Assembly: GCF_008275125.1 (NCBI RefSeq)
Contig: NZ_CP043473.1
Coordinates: forward strand, 1,116,001-1,180,000
Direction of reading: 5' to 3'
Length of the DNA: 64,000 nucleotides
Origin: Chromobacterium paludis
Lineage (GTDB): Bacteria > Pseudomonadota > Gammaproteobacteria > Burkholderiales > Chromobacteriaceae
Positions 27,326-34,038 of this stretch are shown here, piece after piece. The notes beneath the pieces are model-generated. The model was not told where the DNA came from. It saw nothing but the letters and a program-made list of their open reading frames with translations, and ran no database searches. The position numbers and the translations under genes are program-made. Each line of letters starts with the position of its first letter. Position 1 is the first letter of the stretch.

Positions 27326-27666
27326 TGGTCGCAAAACACAGGCTGACATCCCTGGAACAATATATTCCAGGCGGAGGCATCCTTGAGTTCCCAGCCGTTT
27401 TCCGCGAGATCGCGATTGATGTCTTGGGTCAGTCTGGCGGCGTCATATAGCTGCGACTGAGACCACTCATGCGGGTAGCTGATGAAGGGCAGGCGAGGCG
27501 AGGTAATGGTCTGGGCATCGTGAAACTGGAAGTCTAGCAACGCGCCTTGCTCAACCAGTTTTCTCGCATGATGGGTTTTCAGAAAGTGCGAGTCAGTCAG
27601 AGGGGTGCGCAGCGAACGGATAGCCTGATCTTGTTCGAAACGAATGGAGCCTTGCGGATCACGCAT
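27317..27666 (-). pseudogene. SAM-dependent methyltransferase, 5' part, split by IS
   Basis: N-terminal part of the same methyltransferase, starting MRDPQGSIRFEQDQAIRSL. It includes the conserved ENGWELKDASAWNILF and PVFCDHLSF motifs that precede the SAM-binding domain in this family. Its frame runs into the IS and stops at 27253. The start codon lies 2 bases beyond the stop codon of the upstream small membrane protein gene, so the two were translationally coupled before the insertion. Confidence 0.9.
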
Positions 27667-27668
27667 TT

Positions 27669-27866
27669 TTATTTGTTCTCATTTTTCTTAAAAATGGCAA
27701 GTATGAGCTTTTTGATTGAGGCAAAGGGGGAGCGGACGAAGACGACAATGCCGCCAATCAGGGCCAGCAAGCCTTGCCAGGCGAATACTGCGGAGCCTGG
27801 GTCGATGTAGGCAAGGGCGTAGGGGCTAAGGGCGAGTAGGATAAGTGCAATTTTCAGGTTTTTCAT
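27669..27866 (-). CDS. small YIDPGS membrane protein
   Basis: 65 aa: a signal peptide (MKNLKIALILLALSPYALA), then YIDPGSAVFAWQGLLALIGGIVVFV with a second hydrophobic helix and a basic tail (KKLILAIFKKNENK). Not assigned to a named family. Small exported or membrane proteins beginning with Y-x-DPG after a signal peptide occur beside methyltransferase and sulfatase-like genes elsewhere, to my recollection. AT-rich, and first in the cassette small protein-methyltransferase-hydrolase. Its ribosome-binding site AAGG lies in a short AT hairpin (27871-27886). Confidence 0.75.
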   Translation of the reverse strand: MKNLKIALILLALSPYALAYIDPGSAVFAWQGLLALIGGIVVFVRSPFASIKKLILAIFKKNENK

Positions 27867-27870
27867 TTCA

Positions 27871-27886
27871 ACAATAGCCTTATTGT
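27871..27886 (-). promoter_or_regulatory. hairpin enclosing the ribosome-binding site of the small membrane protein gene
   Basis: On the minus strand ACAATA-AGGC-TATTGT forms a weak 6-bp stem whose loop holds the AAGG ribosome-binding sequence, ending 4 bases before the start codon. A stem this weak could open with temperature. Confidence 0.3.
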
Positions 27887-27970
27887 GAATTTTTTATTGC
27901 GCAATATTACCATGAATTCTTTTTTATGAGTTTGTGAAATGCATTAATTTGTTTTGATGCCATGTCGAGG

Positions 27971-28606
27971 TTAATTTTTAAGCATTAAGCGCAGTCCCAA
28001 GGCGATGAAGATGGAGCCGGCGGCTCGGTCCAGCCATTGGCTGGCCTTGCGGCTTTGGGCCAGCCACTGTCCTACATGGCCGGAGAAATAACCCAGCGCA
28101 CCGAAAATCAGCGCGCCTTGCAAAGTGAATGCCACGCCCAGGATGGCGGTTTGCAAGCCGACAGGGCCATGGGCGGGATTGACGAACTGCGGCAGGAAGG
28201 CCAGGAAAAATAGTACCACCTTGGGGTTGATGGCATTGGCGATGAGCCCGCGCCTAAATGTGGCGGCGAGAGAACTTTGCGGTTGCGCGGATTGCCCGTC
28301 CGCGCGGAAGCTGGCGCCAGGACTGCGGATGGCGCCCCAGCCCAGATAAACCAGATAGCCGCCGCCGGCGATCTTCAAGGCCGTGAAGGCCAGGGGCGAG
28401 GCGGCGATCAGGGCGCTGACCCCTAAGGCGGCCAATACGGTGTGATTGAGACAGCCCATGGCGCAGCCCAGGCCGAAGGCCATGCCCTGGCGGCGGCCAC
28501 GCGAAATGCCCTGGCTGAGCACCATCAAATTGTCGGGGCCGGGGGAGAGCGTGATCAGCATGGCGGCGGCCAGGAAGGCGGCCAGCTGCGGCGGCGTGAT
28601 AAGCAT
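27971..28606 (-). CDS. LysE/RhtB family amino-acid exporter
   Basis: Inner-membrane exporter, 211 aa, six predicted helices. Family motifs: [25 protein letters not shown] after helix 1 (about residues 17-40) and [24 protein letters not shown] at about 128-150. Substrate within the family (lysine, threonine, homoserine, others) cannot be assigned. The Met at 28606 is chosen because it begins the first helix; a longer frame to 28711 adds 35 polar residues that do not fit. Transcribed away from yajQ. Confidence 0.9.
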   Translation of the reverse strand: MLITPPQLAAFLAAAMLITLSPGPDNLMVLSQGISRGRRQGMAFGLGCAMGCLNHTVLAALGVSALIAASPLAFTALKIAGGGYLVYLGWGAIRSPGASFRADGQSAQPQSSLAATFRRGLIANAINPKVVLFFLAFLPQFVNPAHGPVGLQTAILGVAFTLQGALIFGALGYFSGHVGQWLAQSRKASQWLDRAAGSIFIALGLRLMLKN

Positions 28607-28732
28607 GAAATGCACCGGAGAATGGATTATGGCCAAATCACACCATGTCCGGCCGGCTTTGGCAACCTGGCGCGGGTGACAAGCGGACGGGGCGCTACTA
28701 GAATTCTGCAAGTTCCATATGAGGATAGTTTT

Positions 28733-29233
28733 ATGCCGTCTTTTGATGTTGTTTCCGAAGTAAACAAGGTGGAAGTGCGCAACGCGCTGGATCAGGCCAA
28801 TAAGGAAGTCTCCACCCGCTATGACTTCAAGGGCAGCGATGCACGCATCGAGTTCAACGACAAGGAAGTGACGCTGTACGCCGACACCGAATTCCAGCTG
28901 GACCAGGTCAACGAGATCATGGTGGGCAAGCTGTCCAAGCGCGGGGTGGATGTGCGCAGCATGGATTATGGCAAGCTGGAAAAAGTGTCCGGCAACAAGG
29001 TCAAAAAGGTATTGAAAGTCAAGGAAGGCTTAGACAGTGATCTGGCAAAGAAAATCGTCAAGTTGCTGAAGGATTCCAAGATGAAGGTGCAAGCCAGCAT
29101 CCAGGGCGAGGCGGTGCGCGTGTCCGGCGCCAAGCGCGACGTGCTGCAGGAAGCCATCGCGCTGTTGAAGAAGGATATCGCCAACGATCTGGAAAACGGC
29201 GCGCCGCTGCAGTTCAACAACTTCCGCGATTAA
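28733..29233 (+). CDS. yajQ: YajQ family nucleotide-binding protein
   Basis: 166-aa cytoplasmic protein with two tandem RNP-like folds (about residues 1-90 and 90-166). It opens with the conserved [18 protein letters not shown] and ends FNNFRD. Members bind cyclic di-GMP or other nucleotides, and in xanthomonads act in virulence regulation through a partner transcription factor; that role is not shown for this organism. GAGGA lies 8 bases before ATG 28733; the longer open frame upstream overlaps the divergent LysE gene and is rejected. Confidence 0.94.
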   Translation: MPSFDVVSEVNKVEVRNALDQANKEVSTRYDFKGSDARIEFNDKEVTLYADTEFQLDQVNEIMVGKLSKRGVDVRSMDYGKLEKVSGNKVKKVLKVKEGLDSDLAKKIVKLLKDSKMKVQASIQGEAVRVSGAKRDVLQEAIALLKKDIANDLENGAPLQFNNFRD

Positions 29234-29258
29234 GTCCGCCCGGCATCGCCCGCGCTGG

Positions 29259-29290
29259 AAAAAAGGAGACCGTTTGCGGTCTCCTTTTTT
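29259..29290. terminator. bidirectional terminator between yajQ and dapA-like gene
   Basis: AAAAAAGGAGACCG and CGGTCTCCTTTTTT form a perfect stem around a TTTG loop; A and T runs on both sides serve both converging genes. Confidence 0.93.
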
Positions 29291-29308
29291 ATTCCAATCG
29301 TGAGGCGT

Positions 29309-30211
29309 TCAGTCCAGGCGCGCCAGCCGGGCCTGCAGGTCCTGCCAGACCTGCGCGGCGTTTTCCTGCACGCCGGCTGGTGCGGGCGGCAGCGGCAGGC
29401 GGCATTCTCCCACCGGCAGTCCCTGGCTGCGCAGCATGGCCTTGACCGACATCGAGAACACCGAGTCCTCCGTGTTGGCAAAGGCGAACGAGGGCTGCAG
29501 CGCGGCGTTGATGGCGCGCGCGCGCAGCACGTCGCCTTGCTGGTAGGCGGCGATCATGGCTCCGAAGGCCTGCCCTGTCCAATGGGTGGAGGTGCCCACC
29601 ACGCCCACCGCGCCGACGGCCAGCAGCGGCAGGGTCAAGGCATCGTCGCCGGAGTAAAGCTCGAAATGTTCGCCGGCTTCCGCGATCAGCCGCGCGGCGG
29701 CGGCGGGGTCGCCGGTGGCGTCCTTGAACGCGACGATATTGTCGACTTCGCGGAACAGTCGGAGCAACACGTCATGGGCGATGCGGCGGCCGGTGCGGCA
29801 CGGCACATCGTACAGCATCACCGGCAGGCGGGTGGCGGCGGCCAGCGCGCGGAAGTGCGCCTCGATGCCGGCCTGCGGCGGACGGTTGTAGTAGGGGGAG
29901 ATCAGGAACACGCCGTCCGCGCCGGCGTCCGCGGCCCTGGCCGTCAATTCCAGCGCATGGCGGGTGTCATTGCTGCCGGTGCCGGCCAGCACCGGAATGG
30001 TCACGGCTTCACTGACGGCGCGGATCAGCTCGAAACGCTCGTCATCGCGGAGCGTGGGCGCCTCGCCGGTGGTGGCGGCCAAGACCAGGCCGTCGCTGCC
30101 GTTTTCGGACAAATGGCGCGCCAGTCGGCACGCCATGTCCAGATTCAATCGACCTTCGGCGTCAAACGGCGTGACCATCGCCGTCAGCACCTTGCCCCAG
30201 TATCGCGCCAT
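29309..30211 (-). CDS. dapA: DapA family aldolase (4-hydroxy-tetrahydrodipicolinate synthase-like)
   Basis: Class I Schiff-base aldolase, 300 aa. All catalytic elements are visible: TTGE at 47-50, Tyr107, Tyr134 in VMLYDVPCRTG and the Schiff-base Lys163 in AFKDATGD. DapA condenses pyruvate with aspartate semialdehyde in lysine and peptidoglycan precursor synthesis. The sequence reads more like actinobacterial DapA (VLTAMVTPFDAEGRL, LYSGDDALTLPLLA) than like the proteobacterial form. It could be a second, acquired DapA or a related aldolase. Spaced 220 bp from the upstream transporter gene. Confidence 0.85.
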   Translation of the reverse strand: MARYWGKVLTAMVTPFDAEGRLNLDMACRLARHLSENGSDGLVLAATTGEAPTLRDDERFELIRAVSEAVTIPVLAGTGSNDTRHALELTARAADAGADGVFLISPYYNRPPQAGIEAHFRALAAATRLPVMLYDVPCRTGRRIAHDVLLRLFREVDNIVAFKDATGDPAAAARLIAEAGEHFELYSGDDALTLPLLAVGAVGVVGTSTHWTGQAFGAMIAAYQQGDVLRARAINAALQPSFAFANTEDSVFSMSVKAMLRSQGLPVGECRLPLPPAPAGVQENAAQVWQDLQARLARLD

Positions 30212-30431
30212 GTCGGCCCCTTATTGTTTTGTATGAAGACAGCGGGAAATGATACGCCTAGCGCCTGCAGGCGGGAAGCCGCGGGCGAGGCTCGCGGATG
30301 CGTTGTCTGTTCCTTGCATCTTGCCGACCAGGAAGCCGGCGCGGCCCATGCTTGCGTCAATATTGATCCGGCATCGGGTTTTGCATCCGCATCGCGTCAG
30401 TCTCGCCGCCGCAATGATATCCGTCGCTCGC

Positions 30432-31301
30432 TTAGGCGCGACGCGCTTGAATCCACGGCAGGCGCAGCTTATCGGCCGGCATGGTGCCCAGCGCCGCGCC
30501 GCCCACGATCATGGCGATGGCGATGGCGGCGCTGCCGTTCAACGTGGCCTGGCCGGAGGCGACCAGCAGCAGCGTGGACAGCAGCGGCGTGGTATTGCCC
30601 AAGGCGCCGGTCTGGCGAGGGTCGCCCAGTTGCATGGCGCGGTTCCAGCACAGGAAGGCGGCGCCCATGGGCAGCAGGCCCAGCACGACGATGATCAGCC
30701 ATTGCGCGGCGGAGGGATGGGCAGCCGGCTCCGTGGCGGCGTGCAGGGCCAGGGCCAGCAGGCCGGCGGTCAGGCAGAAGCCGCCGACGGCATTGTCGGA
30801 GCTGGCCGGCAGGCGGCGGGTGAACAGGCTGTAGGTGGCCCAGACCACGGCTGCGCCGATGGCCATCAGATAGCCGGGCATGGCGTTCATGGACAGCGAG
30901 AGCTTGCCGCCGGTGACGATCAGCGCGGCGCCGGCAAAGCCGATCACGCTGCCCAAGATGTGGTTGGCGCTAAGCCGGGTGCCCGGCAGCAGCAGCGGCG
31001 ACAGCAGCACCATCAGCAGCGGCCAGACGTAGCTGAGCACGGTGGCTTCCATGACGGGAGCCAGGCGATAGGCGTTGAACAGGAAGAAGTAGAAGCCAAA
31101 GATGCCGTACACGCCGTTGGCGAAGACCTTTAGCGGCACTTTCCATTCGCGGACATGGCGCACCGTCAGCAGGCTGCCCAGCATCAGGCCGATGCCGGCG
31201 ACGAAGAACGGTGGCAAGGTGTGCGTCAGCGCGCTGAGCGTGGCGACGGAGGCCCACATGGCGATGGCGGCGAACGCATAGAGCATCGGCTTGTTGTTCA
31301 T
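30432..31301 (-). CDS. EamA family transporter (YddG-like)
   Basis: Inner-membrane transporter, 289 aa, ten hydrophobic segments in two EamA repeats. It starts MNNKPMLYAFAAIAMWASVATLSAL; the first-repeat motif MEATVLSYVWPLLMVLLSPLLL lies near residues 85-105 and the second-repeat counterpart TGALGNTTPLLSTLLLVASGQ near 232-252. The layout resembles YddG-type exporters of aromatic amino acids, but the substrate is not determined by sequence. It lies upstream of dapA on the same strand with 220 bp between them, so the two may be separately transcribed. Confidence 0.88.
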   Translation of the reverse strand: MNNKPMLYAFAAIAMWASVATLSALTHTLPPFFVAGIGLMLGSLLTVRHVREWKVPLKVFANGVYGIFGFYFFLFNAYRLAPVMEATVLSYVWPLLMVLLSPLLLPGTRLSANHILGSVIGFAGAALIVTGGKLSLSMNAMPGYLMAIGAAVVWATYSLFTRRLPASSDNAVGGFCLTAGLLALALHAATEPAAHPSAAQWLIIVVLGLLPMGAAFLCWNRAMQLGDPRQTGALGNTTPLLSTLLLVASGQATLNGSAAIAIAMIVGGAALGTMPADKLRLPWIQARRA

Positions 31302-31474
31302 GTCTTCATCCAGCGAAATTATTTTATATGGAGATATTTTACGCGGAACTATGTGGAGTAAACCAGTTGTTACATCAAATGAGCGCGGGGATGGGGATGC
31401 GTTGTCGCGGCTGAGGCTACGGGCGGGCGTGCCGGAGCGAAAGGGAAGGCGGGCGCCTTCCCCCGTGGATGGGT

Positions 31475-31828
31475 CTAATCGACGCGGCTTGCGCCATCCA
31501 ACAGCTCAACGCCGTCGGTTTCGGACAGCGTGAGGTAGACGCTGGCCTGCAAGGCCTCGACTGCGTGGGGCACATGGGCGTCGATGAACAAATGGTCTCC
31601 TTTGCAAAGCACGTGATCGCCCACTTTGAGTTTGCCTGCGGTCACGAACACCTGCTCGGTGCCCGGGTGCTGATGCAACGGCAGGCGAGCGCCCTTGGCC
31701 AGCTTCAACAAAGCCGAGCCTCCGCCGCCCGGATTCCTGCGCAGCCAGACGAAGTCCGCGCCGGGAAACGGCGTGGGACTCCAGTGCCAGTCTGTGGCGG
31801 AGGTCAGGATGGGGGCGGTATGGTCCAT
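31475..31828 (-). CDS. cupin domain protein
   Basis: 117-aa single-domain cupin. The first cupin motif LPLHQHPGTEQVFVTAGKLKVGDH (about residues 48-72) supplies two His and one Glu metal ligand, and the second motif GDHLFIDAHVPHAVEA (77-92) a third His. Such proteins include ChrR-like sensors, small dioxygenases and isomerases; sequence alone does not choose. No ligands missing. Monocistronic, between the EamA gene and the prp cluster. Confidence 0.82.
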   Translation of the reverse strand: MDHTAPILTSATDWHWSPTPFPGADFVWLRRNPGGGGSALLKLAKGARLPLHQHPGTEQVFVTAGKLKVGDHVLCKGDHLFIDAHVPHAVEALQASVYLTLSETDGVELLDGASRVD

Positions 31829-31977
31829 GGGTTCAGCTTTCCGAAGTTTGAGAGGGCGGGCATGACGCGGCGGCGGGCCGGATGATGACGGGATGCGCGG
31901 GGCGCGCGTGAATGCCTGGCGGCATTATCTCACGGATGCCGCCGGGAATTGTCGCCAGGGGGCCAATCGGGCAGGCA

Positions 31978-32011
31978 AAACCAAAGGGATGCGCCGGCAT
32001 CCCTTTGGTTT
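31978..32011. terminator. terminator downstream of prpF
   Basis: AAACCAAAGGGATGC and GCATCCCTTTGGTTT form a perfect 15-bp stem with loop GCCG, 17 bases from the prpF stop. Its symmetry also permits action on the plus strand. Confidence 0.88.
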
Positions 32012-32028
32012 GCAGGATGGGTTTGGCT

Positions 32029-33213
32029 TTATAGGGCGTCGGCCGGCACCCGCACCCAGCCTTCCATCAGCACGCGGGCGCTGCGGCTCATGATGGCCTT
32101 GGTGACGGTCCATTGTCCGTTCACCAGCTTGGCTTCCGCGCCCACGCGCAAGGTGCCGGACGGGTGGCCGAAACGCACGGCCTGCCGCTTGACGCCGCCG
32201 GCGGCCAGGTTGACCAGGGTGCCGGGCACCGCCGCCGCCGTGCCTATGGCCACCGCCGCCGTGCCCATCATGGCGTGATGCAGCTTGCCCATGGACATGG
32301 CGCGCGCCAGCACGTCGATGTCGGACGCTTTCACTAGCTTGCCGCTGGACGCGGTGTAGTCGGCCGGCGGCGCGACGAAGGCGATCTTGGGCGTGTGCTG
32401 GCGGCTGGCGATCTGGTCCAGATTCTGGATCAGGCCCATTTTCAGCGCGCCGTAAGCGCGTATGGTTTCGAAGCGCGCCAGCGCCGCGTTGTCGGAATTG
32501 ATCGCATCCTGCCGCTCTGTGCCGGTGTAGCCGATGTCGGCGGCGTTGACGAAGATGGTGGGGATGCCGGCATTGATCAGCGTAGCCGGGAAGGCGCCGA
32601 CGCCGGGCACTTCCAGCGTATCCACCAGATTGCCGGTGGGAAACATCGCGCCGCCGTCGCCCTCATCTGCCGGATCCAGGAATTCCAATTGCACTTCGGC
32701 GGCGGGGAAGGTGACGCCGTCCAGCTCGAAGTCGCCGGTTTCCTGCACCTGGCCGAGGGTGATGGGCACGTGGGCGATGATGGTCTTGCTGATATTGGCC
32801 TGCCAGATGCGCACGGTGCAGATGCCGTTGTCCGGCACGCGCGCCGGGTCGATCAGGCCATTGGCGATGGCGAAGGGGCCAACGGCGGCGGACAGGTTGC
32901 CGCAGTTGCCGGTCCAGTCGACGAAGGCCTTGTCTATGGCCACCTGGCCGAACAGGTAGTCGACATCATGGCCAGGCTGGGTGGATTTGCCCACGATGAC
33001 GGTTTTGCTGGTGCTGGACGTGGCGCCGCCCATGCCGTCTATCTGTTTGCCGTAAGGGTCCGGGCTGCCGATGACGCGCTGCAGCAGCTGGTCTCGCGCC
33101 GCGCCGGGTTGGCGGGCGGCTTCCGGCAAGTCCTGCAACCGGAAAAAAACGCCCTTACTGGTGCCGCCGCGCATATAAGTGGCGGGAATCTTGATTTGTG
33201 CCGCGTGAGTCAT
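32029..33213 (-). CDS. prpF: 2-methylaconitate isomerase PrpF
   Basis: 394-aa protein of the PrpF family (diaminopimelate-epimerase-like fold). It isomerises the 2-methylaconitate released by AcnD so that it can be hydrated to 2-methylisocitrate. It begins AAQIKIPATYMRGGTSKGVFF and contains GNCGNLSAAVGPFAI near residue 102 with the reactive Cys, and KLHHAMMGTAAVAIGTAAA near 310. Last gene of the prp run; the DUF559 gene separates it from acnD by over 800 bp, unlike the usual adjacency of acnD and prpF. Confidence 0.95.
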   Translation of the reverse strand: MTHAAQIKIPATYMRGGTSKGVFFRLQDLPEAARQPGAARDQLLQRVIGSPDPYGKQIDGMGGATSSTSKTVIVGKSTQPGHDVDYLFGQVAIDKAFVDWTGNCGNLSAAVGPFAIANGLIDPARVPDNGICTVRIWQANISKTIIAHVPITLGQVQETGDFELDGVTFPAAEVQLEFLDPADEGDGGAMFPTGNLVDTLEVPGVGAFPATLINAGIPTIFVNAADIGYTGTERQDAINSDNAALARFETIRAYGALKMGLIQNLDQIASRQHTPKIAFVAPPADYTASSGKLVKASDIDVLARAMSMGKLHHAMMGTAAVAIGTAAAVPGTLVNLAAGGVKRQAVRFGHPSGTLRVGAEAKLVNGQWTVTKAIMSRSARVLMEGWVRVPADAL

Positions 33214-33265
33214 GTGTTTGCTTTCCTGTGTATGCCGCAGGCCTGAAGCGGGTTGGTCTCAACGT

Positions 33266-33604
33266 TTATTTCGCCTGGGCGCTTAGCGTTTGCCATATCG
33301 TTTCAAAGACGGCGCCTGGGTTTTGCAGAATGTCGTGGTTCCAGAAACGCATGATGGTGAAGCCTTGTTTTTGCAGCCAGACATCGCGCATCGCGTCTTT
33401 GGGACTTTCGTTATGTTGGCCGCCATCCGCTTCTATGATCAGCCGCGCGCCGAAGTGGACGAAATCGACGATGTAGGGGCCGATAGGTTGTTGGCGGCGG
33501 AATTTCTCGCCGTTTAGTCGATGCGCTCGCAAATATTTCCATAGCAGCCGTTCCGCATCGGTCATGTTTTGGCGCAGTGTCTTGGCGAAGTCGAGCTGGC
33601 GCAT
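33266..33604 (-). CDS. DUF559 (Vsr/MTES-like) endonuclease-domain protein
   Basis: 112-aa single-domain protein of the restriction-endonuclease-like DUF559 family. RQNMTDAERLLWKYLRAHRL opens it, and the nuclease core VDFVHFGARLIIEADGGQH (about residues 46-64) provides the Asp and E-x-D residues expected to bind metal. ATG 33604 directly abuts a palindromic repeat whose GGGGGG end serves as ribosome-binding site. The frame stays open upstream through the repeat and an octamer array to 33934, so a longer fused product is possible. It interrupts the prp operon between acnD and prpF. Confidence 0.8.
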   Translation of the reverse strand: MRQLDFAKTLRQNMTDAERLLWKYLRAHRLNGEKFRRQQPIGPYIVDFVHFGARLIIEADGGQHNESPKDAMRDVWLQKQGFTIMRFWNHDILQNPGAVFETIWQTLSAQAK

Positions 33605-33605
33605 C

Positions 33606-33644
33606 CCCCCTCTCCCCAACCCCTCTCCCGCGAGGGGAGAGGGG
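33606..33644 (-). repeat. REP-like palindromic element, copy 1
   Basis: A CCCCTCTCCC-GCGAG-GGGAGAGGGG hairpin (33620-33644) preceded by CCCCCTCTCCCCAA. It touches the DUF559 start codon. The same element in opposite orientation lies at 33999-34038. Confidence 0.85.
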
Positions 33645-33765
33645 CTATCAAATTGCTGATGTTGTCGTTGGCGACTGCCGTGATCTGCAGCCGATGCCGA
33701 TATTCTCAGTAATGAGGTGGGAAGTGGGCTTGTGCCTGTTCTTAATCGCGTTAAGCTATTTGCCC

Positions 33766-33930
33766 GCCAAGCCGCCAAGCCGCCAAGCCGCCAAGCCGCC
33801 AAGCCGCCAAGCCGCCAAGCCGCCAAGCCGCCAAGCCGCCAAGCCGCCAAGCCGCCAAGCCGCCAAGCCGCCAAGCCGCCAAGCCGCCAAGCCGCCAAGC
33901 CGCCAAGCCGCCAAGCCGCCAAGCCGCCAA
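33766..33930. repeat. octanucleotide tandem repeat, about 20.6 copies of GCCAAGCC
   Basis: 165 bp of uninterrupted GCCAAGCC units with no visible sequence variation between copies. Since 8 is not a multiple of 3, each gain or loss of one unit shifts any frame that crosses it; three units encode LAAWRLGG on the minus strand. It lies between acnD and the DUF559 gene. The remaining parts of the 33605-34038 gap hold the two REP-like elements and no other gene. Confidence 0.97.
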
Positions 33931-33998
33931 TCATTCCATTGCTAAGATTGGTAGCGATGTAGTCACCAATCCAATATTAAAACGTAGTCAAAGAGTCA

Positions 33999-34038
33999 CC
34001 CCTCTCCCCTTGCGGGAGAGGGGCCGGGGGAGAGGGGG
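33999..34038 (+). repeat. REP-like palindromic element, copy 2 (inverted)
   Basis: A CCCCTCTCCC-CTTGC-GGGAGAGGGG hairpin (33999-34023) followed by CCGGGGGAGAGGGGG: the copy-1 element in reverse orientation with few changes. It directly touches the acnD stop codon. Confidence 0.85.

Noticed and set aside
30212..30431. Possible regulatory region between the EamA gene and dapA-like gene
   Set aside because: No convincing promoter, terminator, palindrome or small ORF could be supported in these 220 bp.
33717..33962. Plus-strand ORFs of repeating AKPPSRQ
   Set aside because: They are only translations of the octanucleotide array and have no ribosome-binding site or domain.
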